Source: Takakia lepidozioides (lineage: Eukaryota; Streptophyta; Takakiopsida; Takakiales; Takakiaceae). Taken from it: a stretch of 64,000 nt of DNA. The notes below the pieces were generated by a model, which was not told the origin of the DNA, ran no database searches, and saw only the letters and a list, made by a program, of their open reading frames with translations. The stretch spans positions 7,192,001-7,256,000 of the forward strand of contig CM060733.1 of assembly GCA_030704615.1 (NCBI GenBank). The letters run 5' to 3'. Every line of letters starts with the position of its first letter. Within the stretch, counting starts at the first letter, position 1. The translations under genes and the position numbers were made by a program. Below, piece by piece: positions 1-11,002 of the stretch.

Positions 1-905
1 GCAGTGTGTGTGCAAGCCTAGCAGCTCTGGAAAAGGGGAAAGAGGTCCATGGCGACATCTTCAAAGTTGGAATTGTACTAGATGTCATCATGAAGACTGC
101 CCTACCAAATGTGGGTGCATTAAGGATGCCAAGGGAGTTTTCAAGACTATGGCTAAACGAGATGTGGTGTCATGGAACTCAATGCTTGCAGGGTATGCAC
201 AGTAGGGGCGCGGGATGGAGGCCTTGGAATGATGTGTGAAGGGGTGAAGCCCGACCACATCACATCTGTGTGCGTTTGCACTGCGTGTGCAAGCCTGGCT
301 ACCTTGGAAAAGGGCAAAGAGGTGCATGATTGCATTGTCAAAGCTGGAATTGAGACAACCAAGGCAAAAAGATGAATGCCTGTCAGATTACCTGTCATTC
401 TGAACACTATGGCTGAACGAGATGTGGTGTCGTGGATTGTGATGTTTGCAGCGTATGCACAGCAGGGGTTCGGGATGGAGGCTTGGGAGACCTATGAGCA
501 AATGATGGGGGAAGGGGTGAAACCGCCCGCATAACGTTTTTGTGCGTTTGCAGTGCTTGTGCAAGCCTGGCAGCCTTGGAAGTGCAAAGAGGTCCATGGT
601 TGCATCGTCAAATCTGGAATTGTACCCGGTGTCATGCTCAACACTGCCCTGGTGGACATGTATGTCAAATGTGGGTGCATTAAAGATGCCAAAGGAGTGT
701 CTGACAGTATGGCTGAACGAGATGTGGTGTTGTGGAGTGCGATGATTGCATGATATGGACAGCAAGGGTGCGGGATGGAGGCTTTGTAGACCTATAAGCA
801 AATGATGTGCGAAGGGGTGAAGCCCAACCACATCACATTTGTTTGTGTTTGCAGTGTGTGTGCAAGCCTGGCAGTTCTGGAAAAGGGGAAAGAGGTCCAT
901 GGTCT
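1..905 (+). pseudogene. Decayed PLS-class PPR gene fragment
   Basis: Remnant of a pentatricopeptide-repeat protein gene of the PLS subclass, the organellar RNA-binding family. A similar start block, reading [15 protein letters not shown] or a variant, recurs near 1, 279, 551 and 851. That spacing of about 270-300 nt matches one P-L-S motif triplet. Between the blocks the frames read pieces such as [17 protein letters not shown] and MAERDVV. No frame stays open: frameshifts and stops (for example near 750 and 787) break every triplet, so no functional protein is possible. The similarity ends abruptly after about 905 and the 5' part lies outside the window. It is a different subfamily from the intact PPR gene at 11.0-13.2 kb (MAERDVV and GCIKDAKGV here, against MPERNVV and GSMKDAREV there). 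Seen directly: repeats and breaks. Inferred: a single ancestral gene. Confidence 0.85.
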
Positions 906-1803
906 GGGTGTTAGTACATTGAACGAAAACATCAGTTTAACCCTCGTAGGTGTCGCAAATGCTGTGAACAAGAGAGCTGGACATAGTACTTTTCTCATGT
1001 GTGGGTTTTCTTTAATGACAGGTGGAATTTGAAGACTGGTTGAAGCAAGGAGATATAAAGAGTACGATATGCGAGGAAGTTCAAAGAGAGTGTCCTGACA
1101 TCTTGGTCATGGGAAGCCATAGCCCATTGGTCATGGCTTTGGCACATTGCAACAGAATTGCATACTCTAACGACTAGCAGCCATAGTGTTTGAACGATAA
1201 TCAATACTGCTTGGTGTCTATATATTTCTGGTAGGATATTCACAAACTAAAAAGTTCCTTGAGCATTGCTGTCAGAATTTCTACCAATTGTGGGATGATG
1301 GCATCTGCATTCTTATTAACCGTGAGAAAGAAATATATTTTTTGGATTTACGATGTTTTTTTTACGATCTGTCATAGGTATGCCTATAAGAGTTTCTAGA
1401 GTGGGTTCATAAGACATAACAGGGATGGAGGATGCCTAATATGGACTTTGTCAATGCCCATGCAAGTGAATTATGAATCCAAATGTGACAAGAGTAGTTT
1501 GTTATTAGTGAGTCAACCGGTCATGTGCTGTGAAGAGGCCATTGCTGGGCCAAGACTGCTTATTTTTTGCCACTTGACAAAAAATATTTTGATAAATTCT
1601 CCAAAAATATGATTGGTCGTAGGGCTCAAGGTTCACATAAGCATTTTGATTGGTTCAACTTTGGCAACACTCTGCCATTCTTCTTGCGCGAAACAACGAA
1701 ACAGGAGATGTGTATTTTACAATTTTTTAATCCCTGCCCGGACTGCCTGCCCGAGAATGGCCAATACACCAAATTTTCCCAGAACGTGCCGGGTCTGCCC
1801 GGT
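906..1803. other. Spacer, no gene recognised
   Basis: Only short open frames without recognisable motifs. Nothing resembling a coding exon, RNA gene or repeat was found. Confidence 0.5.
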
Positions 1804-2346
1804 TCTTGAAGTTGTTGCAGTTTTTAAACTGCAGGAGCTCTGCGTTTTCCGCCATCGTTCACCTTGCAATGAACGTTGATAATCCTTGTGAGTAGGCGGC
1901 TTCCCAATCACTGACGACGTTTCTTCTTCGATTTGACTCTCCTGGTAAAACCAAGCATTTCTGATCCTCCTAGTGGGAAACCTCTTAAGCTCCATAGATC
2001 ATAAACAACATTTCAAACATTTTTGTGTATCGACAGCCCTCTTATCTGCTGCAATGGCTGTTTGAGTGCAACAAATTCTTGAAGTTGTTGCAATTCTTGA
2101 ACTGCAGGAGCTCTGCGTTTCCCGCCATCATTCACCTTGCAAGCTGAGAGCTCTCAGCGAAGACCGTGGCTTTCCCTCATTTTGTCATTGGTAGTACGAA
2201 CGTTGATAATCCTTGTGAGGCTTAATTAGGCAGCTTTCCAATCTCTGACGACGTTGCTTCTTCGATCTGACTCTCCTGGTAAGAGTAAGGATTTCTAATC
2301 CTCCTAGTGGAAAACTTCTTAAACTCCATAAATCATAAACAGCTTT
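1804..2346. repeat. Local tandem duplication, two diverged copies
   Basis: A block starting TTGAAGTTGTTGCA at about 1805 recurs at about 2079. Both copies continue through the same GGAGCTCTGCGTTT, CGTTGATAATCCTTGTGAG and CCTCCTAGTGG landmarks, ending near 2012 and 2346. The second copy has an extra stretch of roughly 60 nt (about 2142-2200) absent from the first. No coding capacity recognised. Confidence 0.8.
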
Positions 2347-2573
2347 CAAACATTTAGGTCTAAGTTCAGCAATCAATTATGCGAATGTTTGCTTGTAATA
2401 GGAAAAAGAATGGGCAAACCAACACCAAAAGAAATGTGCAAATTCTTCTTGTTTCAATATGATTGAGGGATCTTCTGTGTATGTTGTCTCTTTGATTGTC
2501 ACAAGTAATTCACCAGTCAATGCTGAGATTGTGGTGGTGCAGTCCGGGCTCACATCTGTTTGTGATGTGGCTA

Positions 2574-3230
2574 GTGGCCACTGCTTGAGATAGGCAGACA
2601 TCCCTGGTACCCACAAGAAATCTGTATCAAACATGTCATGTCTGTCATGACACTTTAGAGGTACTAGAAAACAAATGCAGTTGTCTCATATGGCAAGATC
2701 AACAAGAAAAAAATAAACAAACAGGTTGTTGGACACAAATGTATATCGAACAAGGAAATCACACCAATTAGATGATGACTTGACATGTGTGTGTTGGCAA
2801 GTAAATCACAGAAGGAAGCATTCCAAAAGTATCTGCAGGCAAGCATTGTACACCATCAACTTGCATCGGCTCTTGGAAGTGGAAAGGTCGATCAACAATA
2901 GGTACACAAAAATCCAGCTTATCCTGGTACATTAAAATTTAGCTTTTGATGATTTGAGTCTGGCCACTGCCTGAGACAGGTTGACATCCCTAGTACCCAC
3001 AAAGAAACTATAACAAACCTGTCATGTCTGTCATGATACTTTAGAGGTACTAGAAAACAAATGGAGTTGTCTCATATGGCAAGATGAAGAAGAAAAAAAC
3101 AAACAAATAGGTTCTTGGACACAAATGTATATCGAACAAGGAAATCACACCAATCAGATGATGACTTTGACATGTGTGTGTTGGCAAGTAAATCACAGGA
3201 GGAAGCATTCCAAAAGTATCTGCAGGCAAC
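2574..3230. repeat. Tandem duplication of about 280 bp, two copies
   Basis: 2574-2853 is repeated at about 2951-3230, an offset of about 377 bp. Shared landmarks include CATGTCTGTCATGA, TTTAGAGGTACTAGAAAAC and GTATATCGAACAAGGAAATC. The copies are close to identical over most of their length, so the duplication looks recent. No conserved protein is seen in it. Confidence 0.85.
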
Positions 3231-3838
3231 TAGTGTTCTAGAAGCTCTCACAACAGGCACTTCTCTTCTGTCCTTTGCCCTATTTCACATACCTTGTGTT
3301 TTATTGTAAAAGTTGCAAAATTATGATATATCTCAGAAAGTTGCAAATAGTGCCTCGGTTACTAGGAGAATATTTGAAATTGAGGTAAGAAGAGTATGGA
3401 ATTTAAGGTCCCTGTGTTTGGTTGCCTAGCATCACATGCACATTATAGCAATTCTGACTGGACAGTTGCTGCTTTAATACTCGCACTTAGGAGTACATGA
3501 GGCAAGTAGTAGGGCCTTCTAGATCCTGGCCCTTCCTTCTTACCAAAGAAGAGAAAAAGATAGACTTTGTAGCACTTTCTCTTGGCCCCATACGAATAGC
3601 CTACCAGCATTAGCCCGTGTCTCACCAAAATCATTTCATAAGCTAGAAAATCTGCATCCAAGAAACGGGACTTTCTAAATGCATATGACGAGCATGACTA
3701 GTCCACATAGGTTGTTTCTTCCATTCACCAACTAGAGCTAAATTCATCTGACACAATCATGACTAGCCAGTAACCGTGCATCTGCAACAGTAAAACTTAC
3801 CTGGCAGTTGCCCGAGCCGCATCTTAGCCCCAACAATG
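3231..3838. other. Spacer, no gene recognised
   Basis: No exon-like frame, RNA gene or repeat family identified. Confidence 0.45.
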
Positions 3839-3839
3839 C

Positions 3840-4660
3840 CCAGAATGTAGTTTCCATCAACTGACCCCACCATCTGATCTTGAATTCATCTCGTCAGGAG
3901 CTTAAGGAAGGGATGCCAAACTCACCCCGAACAGCCACATTGGCTGTTTTGGAGCATGCTGACATGCACTCTTTAAACACCCCATATAGCAGATCCGTAC
4001 TCCAAAGCAGGCTTTGTCTGCGTTAGCACTAAGGGTCCCCTCTGTGGGCATGTAAACACAACCCACAAAGAAGTCCTTCGTATTCATGTCGCCCTTCAGT
4101 TTCATCTTTAGCCAGATACTATGTTCATACCTCAAACCCTTGTTGATAATTTCACAATTGTCAAACAAGAAATCACGGACAAAGAATCCAACCTCTTTTT
4201 GACCGCGTCTGGCAAAGGTTGCCTTGAGAGTACACATCTTACCTGCCCATTTATAACCAATGACATCTCCAACCAGTTCATATCATTAGTCCGAAGAACT
4301 TGTCCCACTTTGAGTTGTTTCCTTTGGTTAGTTAGCCCTGTGAGGTTAGATTGTGACCAGCCGCAAGCCAGCGCTTTGCATGTGAATTGTTTGTCGTCTA
4401 AGTAGCTTAAGATTGCTCCTGGATGGCCAAGCATTCTGCAAAAAGGGGACAGTTACCCCGTGTGTAGACTTTACTCGTACCAAATCCTTCAGTTACATGA
4501 CGTTCAGACTCCGTACACTTAGGGTGAGACTACCCCGGACAGTGAATCAGAAAATGAATATTGTCTTTGGGATGCCCACACAAGTCGTGAGGAGAGGGAC
4601 TTGGCTGAGCAATGCTGGTGAAGCATGTATGTGCAATGTGTGGTATCAGTACTCCAACTC
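3840..4660 (-). mobile_element. LINE fragment: ORF2 tail, linker and endonuclease head
   Basis: Read on the minus strand from about 4590 down, this contains the end of a LINE zinc-finger tail (HPKDNIHFLIHCPG-like), a linker, then an apurinic-type endonuclease region (FLFDNCEIINKGLRYEH and FFVGCVYMPTEGTLSANAD). It is frame-broken. Nearly the same arrangement recurs at about 6660-7250 on the same strand, and 3840-3905 is matched in inverse orientation at about 5548-5600. Seen: duplicated sequence and motifs. Family knowledge: an exonuclease/endonuclease/phosphatase-fold domain opens LINE ORF2. Inference: a dead, rearranged non-LTR retrotransposon. Confidence 0.75.
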
Positions 4661-4710
4661 ATGAAGTGGAGGATTGATCAATTCAGATGGTGTGTCTTGG
4701 AAGTTTTACC

Positions 4711-5860
4711 TTTTGGTGAGTACAACCTGATCTCTAATGGAAGACGATTAATTAACTGTCTGGAAGAGCTTCAGATTTCAACCCTGAACAATAGGTCAAA
4801 AGGTGACCCGATCCATTGTGGATTATATCATAGTGGACAAGAATCTGTTTCCCCAGAGTGCCAATGTGTTAATTGACAGAACTGATATTGGTACCTCTGA
4901 CCACTTTCTGGTTTGGACTGAGATCAAAAGGTGTTTCCCCAACACCAAGAGATCTGTGAAACGTTCGATACAAAAGTGGCGCATTGGAAAAATCTGAAAT
5001 GAAGAGGTCAAGGCTGAGTATGTCCGGGCCTTGCAAGAGGCTCTGCCAAACTTTGTCCATTTGCTCCAAGACCTTCAATCTTGCACTGGCAATGCAAGAA
5101 ATGAAGTCGAAAGATCGGTGGACTCTTGGGAGAGTTTCGTTTTCTTCTGTAGCTGAAAAAGATCGTTGGGAGGAAAGTAATTGTCTGCGGTAGAGGTGTT
5201 AATTGGTGGACCAATGAGATCAAACTCAAGATTGCCGAGAGACGAGCCCTCTATAAAGAATGCTGCAGAATGAAAGCCAATAATGACCTTTGGGTTAGGT
5301 ACCACCAGCTCCGCAAGGATATCAATCAGCTTGTAAGGTCTCAGAAGAAACTATATTGGGATAAGTTTTACAACATAGACCAAGGTGTAGCTGTAACTGT
5401 AACTAGGATGCAAACATCCAAAAAGTTGTTCAAATTGGCAAGGGCAAAGCGCTGAGTCTCACTAAATTTTTTCACTGCAGAGGGTTTAACTCTGAGGTTA
5501 AGAAAACCTTGCTTTGCCGCGTTTTTAGATCTGCCTTGGAGTACGGATCTTAAGCTCCCGACGAGATGAATTCAAGGTCAGATGGTGGGGTCATTTGCAA
5601 CACATGTCCAACACCAGATACCCTAAGTTAATCGACTCTATATCTTGGAAACATGACCGCCCTGTCAAACAGGCTAAGTCTTGCCAGAAGAGAGTAGAAG
5701 AGATTCAAATGAAGTTAGGTAGAAAATTTCCCTGAATCTGTTTCCAGTCTGTGATATGGGGGAGGATATCATGGATGACCTCAAGGGTCTACCCACTCTC
5801 GGCACCAGACTGAATTTAAACTCAGGGCAGGAAGCCTACCTTTGAACAGTAAACAGAAGC
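4711..5860 (+). mobile_element. LINE ORF2 fragment, plus orientation, degenerate
   Basis: Plus-strand frames read the C-terminal half of the LINE endonuclease domain: LISNGRRLINCLEELQ, a degenerate VDYII region, then RTDIGTSDHFLVWTEI, which carries the S-D-H motif of this fold. A charged connecting region with LRKDINQLVRSQKKLYWDK follows. Near 5820-5890 comes a short piece of the element's 3' coding end (LNSKQKQRGKGECNC). Several frameshifts and stops; reverse-transcriptase motifs are missing. About 4711-5000 is an inverted match to 6250-6560. Confidence 0.75.
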
Positions 5861-6204
5861 AGAGAGGAAAGGGAGAGTGCAATTGCCTGTTCCCATTGTA
5901 AAATATTTTGTAAGATAGTGCTTGTTGCTCCAATTTTGTTTCCGGGAACAATGTACAACATCTGTAACTCTACAAGTGTGAAACTTGACCCTACCTTTCC
6001 TTGTATCTCGGTGGGCCTGCCTTCCCCAAAGGCACAAATGTTGATGTTGGCGGCACCAATCAAGAAGTCGTTAGATAGTTCCACTAAGTCGTTAGATAGT
6101 TCCACCATAATGATATCATTCTGGTGAAGACCTTTACCCACCCGGGCATTGAAGTCACCCAATAACACCACCTGACCCTTGGCAAGGAACTTAGCACAGT
6201 CCAA
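5836..6204 (-). mobile_element. LINE endonuclease fragment (GDFNARVG motif)
   Basis: An open frame of about 120 residues on the minus strand starts FLAKGQVVLLGDFNARVGKG, the G-D-F-N catalytic-loop motif of LINE endonucleases, and then diverges from the copy at 6.6 kb after a duplicated VELSND block. The same GDFNARVG-to-HQNDII block recurs degenerately near 6560-6660, and its HQNDII end again near 7390-7445, so three copies of parts of the segment lie within 1.6 kb. Confidence 0.7.
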
Positions 6205-6248
6205 CTAAGTTAAGAGTGCCAAATCCTACAGGTTCCTAACACTCAGCC

Positions 6249-7182
6249 TCAGCACACATTGGACATCGAACGTTTCACAGATCTCTTGGTGTTGGGAAAA
6301 CACATTTTGATCTCAGTCCAAACCAAGAAGTGGTCAAAGGTACCAATATCAGTTCTGTCGATCAACACATTGGCACTCTGGGGAAACAAATTTTTGTCCA
6401 TTATGATATAATCCACAATGGAACGTTCCCAAATTTGGGCTTTCTCACGAGTCCACTGCACTTGGTTACCTTTTGTCCTATTGTTCAAGGCCAAAAGCTG
6501 AAGCTCTTCCAGACAGTTAATTAATTGTCTGCCATTAGAGTTCAGCTCATCCTCACCAAAAGGCCCAATGATATCATCCTGATGAGAGACCTTTACCCAC
6601 CCGGGCATTGAAGTCACCAATAAAATCACCTGACCTTTGGCAAGGAATGAAGCACAGTCTAGCTTTACATCTTCGAAGGCTTTGTCTGCGTTAGCACTAA
6701 GGGTCCCCTCTATGGGCATGTAAACACAACCCACAAAGAAGTCCTTCATATTCATGTCGCCCTTCAGTTTCACCTTTAGCCAGATACTATGCTCGTACCT
6801 CAAACCCTTGTTGATAATTTCACAATTGTCAAACAAAAATCACGGACAAAGAATCTAACGTCTTTTCGACCGCGTTCGGCAGAGGCTACCTTGAGGGTAC
6901 ACATCTTACCTGCCCATTTATAACCAATGACATCTCCAACCAGTTCATATCATTAGTCCGAAGAACTTGTCCCACTTCGAGTTGTTTCCTTTGGTTAGTT
7001 AGCCGTGTGAGGTTAGATTGTGGCCAGCCGCGAGCCAGCGCTTTGCATGTGAATTGTTTGTCATCTAAGTAGCTTAAGATTGCTCCTGGATGGCCAAGCA
7101 TTCTGCAAAAGGGGGACAGTTTACCCCGTGTGTAGACTTTACTTGTACCAAATTCTTCAGTTACATGACGTTCAGACTTCAT
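6249..7182 (-). mobile_element. LINE fragment with the best-preserved endonuclease frame
   Basis: From 6836 down to 6249 a 195-residue frame covers most of an apurinic-type endonuclease: FFVGCVYMPIEGTL, a degraded GDFN region, GRQLINCLEELQLLALNN, RSIVDYIIMDKNL and GTFDHFLVWTEIK. The usual S-D-H is F-D-H here. The upstream part (7182-6886) reads the linker frame GHPGAILSYLDDKQF, also found at about 4430-4240. A frameshift separates the two parts and the domain ends abruptly at 6249. Non-functional. Confidence 0.78.
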
Positions 7183-7197
7183 ACACTTAGGGTGAGA

Positions 7198-7480
7198 CTA
7201 CCCCGGACAGTGAATCAGAAAATGAATATTGTCTTCGGGATGCCCACACAACAAGCAATTGCACTCTCCCTTTCCTCTCTGCTTCTGTTTACTGTTCAAA
7301 GATAGGTTTCCTCCCCTGAATTCCTGCCTTGAAGGTGGGCTTTTCCAATGCTCTTCCAGACAGTTAATTAATCGTCTTCCATTAGAGATCAGGTCGTACT
7401 CACCAAAAGGTCCGATGATATCATTCTGGTGAAGACCTTTACCCACCAGGGGTTCGTCGAATAGAGCGGCCTCTACGGTA
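7198..7480 (-). mobile_element. LINE ORF2 3' end: zinc-finger tail joined to an endonuclease piece
   Basis: The minus-strand frame reads an endonuclease piece (GLHQNDIIGPFGEYDLISNG) fused directly to the C-terminal LINE zinc-finger region, CNCLLCGHPEDNIHFLIHCPG-like, followed by a stop. In this family the C-x2-C ... H ... C pattern marks the end of ORF2. The fusion skips the reverse transcriptase, so the piece is an internally deleted copy. It abuts the TACCC repeat cluster. Confidence 0.75.
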
Positions 7481-7483
7481 TAT

Positions 7484-7670
7484 GGACATACCCTACCCTG
7501 GAAATTCAAAAAATACCCTTACCCTACCCTTGTCAGGGGTAATTATTTTTGTTATACCCTTAATGGATTATACCCTGGGGTTTGAAATTTCAAAAGATAC
7601 CCTTATCTTGAGGGTAAATCTATTCAATGGCCGGGTAATAGGGAAGGGTTTAGGTTTACGTGTGGTATAA
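7484..7670. repeat. TACCC/GGGTA palindromic repeat, cluster 1
   Basis: About 190 bp of irregularly spaced ACCCTTACCC-type runs alternating with their complement (GGGTAA), so that the units form short hairpins. It starts directly beyond the LINE tail. A pure poly(A) run lies just after it, at about 7680-7698. Confidence 0.7.
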
Positions 7671-8329
7671 CTTTAAGGAAAAAAAAAAAAAAAAAAAGGA
7701 AACACCTGGGAGCGACAGCTCACAAATCAGGCCCCTTAGTTATAGTGAGAGGAAAAAATAACCTCTTTCAGAGTAACCTCGCCATGAAGGCTTACGCAGT
7801 GGACCTGCCCAGAGCATACCATAGCCATCAAGGTAGAAAGATACACTAAGTGCACTTTCCATCTGAGCTACCAACTGTTGGTAGGTGTGGTATTTGCTAG
7901 TAGAGAAGGCTAACACTAGCCTTTTATTTATTTTTTAATTTTTTTCCCCTTCTCCTCGACCGGTCCTTGCCATTCTCTCCTTTTCGCAAAACGCGTGTGC
8001 TGGTGGCGGTCCCTGCCACTGCTGAGCTCTCTCCTTCCCTCGGTCCCCGCCAATCTCTCTATCGTGCAAAGCGTATGCTTCTAAGCACTGGTGATTTTGG
8101 ACCTCATTATGTTCAAATGTGTTGTTTTGTTATTATATTTTAGGGCCATTAGAGGAGCATAAATGAGGGCTAAAATTTTGCTATTCATAAGCCACAAAAA
8201 AGTAAATAATTTGTTTTTTCAAAATAAAAGGCATAGCCAGTTAAATTCTATATAATGGGGATGTTACACAGTTGAAAAGATTTATTCTAAGTATTTAATA
8301 AAATTCACAAATTAAATTAATTCACCCTT
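7671..8329. other. Spacer between repeat clusters
   Basis: Poly(A) run at about 7680, then unassigned sequence with a tRNA-A-box-like word on the minus strand near 7875-7886. AT-rich toward 8300. No gene seen. Confidence 0.4.
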
Positions 8330-8785
8330 TATAATTACCCTCGGATATCCAAGGATATAAAAATTGGTACCATTATCCTGCAATTACCCTTAACCTCATG
8401 GTATATCAGTGTGGCACCCAATACCCTTACCCTGAGGATAAATGTTTACCAAAAATTTATGTATACCCTTACCCGGAGGGTAAATATTTTCAACAAATAG
8501 ATTACACCCTTACCCTGAGGATAAGTTTGATCCCTAAAATCATATATACCCTTACTTTGAGGGTAGAAAAAATCAATATATTTACCTGATGGATAAATCA
8601 GGATAAGGGTAAATGATTTACCCGGGTTGGCCAATTTTCTTTACCCTTACCCCTACCTTGAGACGGGTAAATAATCTGAGATACCCTTACCTTTACCCCT
8701 CTGAAGGGTAAATAATATCCATATACCCTTTACCCACGGGTAAATATATATTTTTGGAGGGTAAATAGCAAAGGGGTAAATGACA
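8330..8785. repeat. TACCC/GGGTA palindromic repeat, cluster 2
   Basis: The largest cluster. TACCCTTACCC alternates with GAGGGTAAA or GAGGATAAA at roughly 30-60 bp spacing over about 450 bp. Each pair forms a near-perfect inverted repeat with a 2-6 base centre (for example CCC-GGA-GGG). No protein-coding frame of interest. Confidence 0.75.
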
Positions 8786-9844
8786 AACTATAGCCTTTCT
8801 TGGGAGCTCAAGGGGCGTATGGTGTGATTAGCATTTTTGTTTTTTAAAATTTGCATTTGGAATCGAAAACTTAACTTGTGCAGGTAGTTATAAAGATGTT
8901 GGGAGGGCAGGAACGTGTTTCAAGTTCCATGACTGAACTCGATTGAGATATTAATTGTAAGCATAGCCAAGAAAGAGCTCCATCAAGCTCAGATTCGATA
9001 CGTAATTCAACCGCCCTGCTCCGCCTCTCTCTCCGACTGTTTTGGCTTCTCGCAAGCAGGGGAATGGGGGTAGGCTGACGGTCACATACAAGGGTCATTT
9101 TCGCTCTGCATGCATACGATTTCCAGCATTCATAATTTATCATCATTGAAGGGTATGGGCTTCCACCGTAACGGTCACCCATCTGCCTTTTCCTAGCGAT
9201 CTCGGGTTATTCTAGTTAATTCTAGGCTCTCGCTATTCCACATAGTTGTCAATCTAGTAATCGGACTGGGCTCATCCCTCATGCAATGAATGTGTCTTTT
9301 ACCTTCATGGTATGACAGGGTTTAATTTTTTCCCTACAATAAACCAAATGGCTTTATGCTCTTGGGAATTTTTTTTTAAAAAAAAAAATGCCCATTCAGC
9401 TGTCCCCTCTTTTCACTTCTTGGCCAATGAATCTAATCATGGAGAACTTCATAGAGGCTATACATTGATTATGTCATTTTATTAGTCATAGGCATTGAAA
9501 TTATATATTACATTGCATAGTCATATTTTTCCTTGTTCATTATTATCTTTACCTAGATCTTGGAGGCACTAGTTTCTCTTTCCTTATTATCTTTGTTTCA
9601 TTATTATCTATTACGTGGATCTTGGTGGCACTAGGTAGTTTTGTGGACGATGCATTCGCACATGGTCTTATTTGACTTTGTTTGATTATTATCTTTGGTG
9701 TGAAGAAACACTCTCACGATTGTCCCTCATATTATTGACAACATATAATACAATCAGCCTCATACTAAGCCAAAAAACAGAACAAAATTTGATTGCCTTA
9801 ATTATTAGTTTTTGAATTGAGCTTGACAAACCAAAAATTTATAT
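8786..9844. other. Spacer between repeat clusters
   Basis: Over 1 kb of AT-rich sequence with short, unconvincing open frames. A phrase like GGATCTTGGTGGCACTAG appears twice near 9560 and 9610, a small local duplication. Confidence 0.4.
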
Positions 9845-10065
9845 ATCCTTCTATATATATCCTTGATTTACCCGGTGGGTATAGAAAGGGTAAATCATTT
9901 ATCCTTACCCGGTATTTATCCTTACCTGGTCAAAAATATTGGCCTTTATCCTTTACCCGTAGGATAAATAAAGGGACATATAAATAAATTACACTTACCC
10001 GGAGGATAAATAATCCTCTGAATTTACCCTTACCCGGAGGATAAGCGAAAATCTATTCACCCGCA
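9845..10065. repeat. TACCC/GGGTA palindromic repeat, cluster 3
   Basis: Same repeat as at 7.5 and 8.3 kb, reading TTTACCCGGTGGGTA, TTACCCGGTATTTATCC and GGAGGATAA. Clusters 1 and 3 bracket a 2.6-kb interval, which could be one element with repeat-rich ends. Confidence 0.7.
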
Positions 10066-11002
10066 CAACACTGGTGCAGACATCCCAGGTTTCTTTCTAC
10101 AATTTTGTAAAGCACCATTTCATTTCTACAACTTTGTGACTGTGATAAAAGTTGTTATGTTTATCATGTGCCTTCTTCAACCATTGTCTCTTGAGCTTGT
10201 TATGACAACCACACTGTGCTTTTTGGCAACTAATGATTGTCAGGGTGAACAGAGACCATAATTTACTGGAGTGTTTTATTTGTGTCTTGAATAATCCTTG
10301 TACTGTCCATCAATGTAGGTAGGAATGGAGGCTTTCCTTCCCGACCTGGGAGTGTGTAGGTGCAGACTTGAAAGAGTACTCTTCATGCTCCACCAATCAC
10401 AAGCATGACCAGAAGGGTAGTCTTCAGAGTAACTTATACTGCAATCATAGCTTCCAAAAGGACATACTAGATCTCGCCGCTGTTTTCCTTTTCTGGAATC
10501 TTGATGCAAATACTATCAAAAAAGGAGCAAGGTCATGAAGGCTTAAGACCTCATAGAGACGACCAAACCACTTGGTGGTCACCTCCAGTGTTTGCTGTCC
10601 ACAGAAACCCATGGGTCCTCAATGTCCTGCATGTGCAGACTAAAACACACCCTTAATCGCATATGCCCATGCAATGAAGTGCGAGTCCCCAACAGTGTAT
10701 TGACAAGAGAATCCAGTGATCTGCATGCTTGCACACTACTGGATGTTCCCTAGTCACTCCATCACCTCCAAGCATGCAGCCTCGCATCTTGTTGGGACTG
10801 CCTTGTTTCACCTTTTTAGCACGCAACTGAAAATTCATGTGTGCAGGGCCTGGAATAGCAACTTGGTGCTGCCATTGCTTCATAACTCGGGATCTTCTCA
10901 ATGCCTGATTTTGGATAATCGTGAATGGACTGAAAAGACCATCGGCCTTGCTTGGGATTAGTCATGAATGAAACAACATTTCATTCATGCCAGTTGCTTG
11001 AG
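10066..11002. other. 3' flank of the PPR gene
   Basis: Lies downstream of the minus-strand PPR-DYW gene and probably holds its 3' UTR. Only short open frames with no recognisable domain. Confidence 0.45.

Noticed and set aside
7860-7895. tRNA or tRNA-derived SINE on the minus strand (GGTAGCTCAGATGG)
   Set aside because: The A-box word is perfect, but no B-box, acceptor stem pairing or target duplication could be found, and the nearby poly(A) is on the wrong side for a minus-strand SINE.
7484-10065. Interstitial telomere array
   Set aside because: The unit is TACCCTTACCC with inverted partners, not tandem CCCTAAA, and spacing is irregular.
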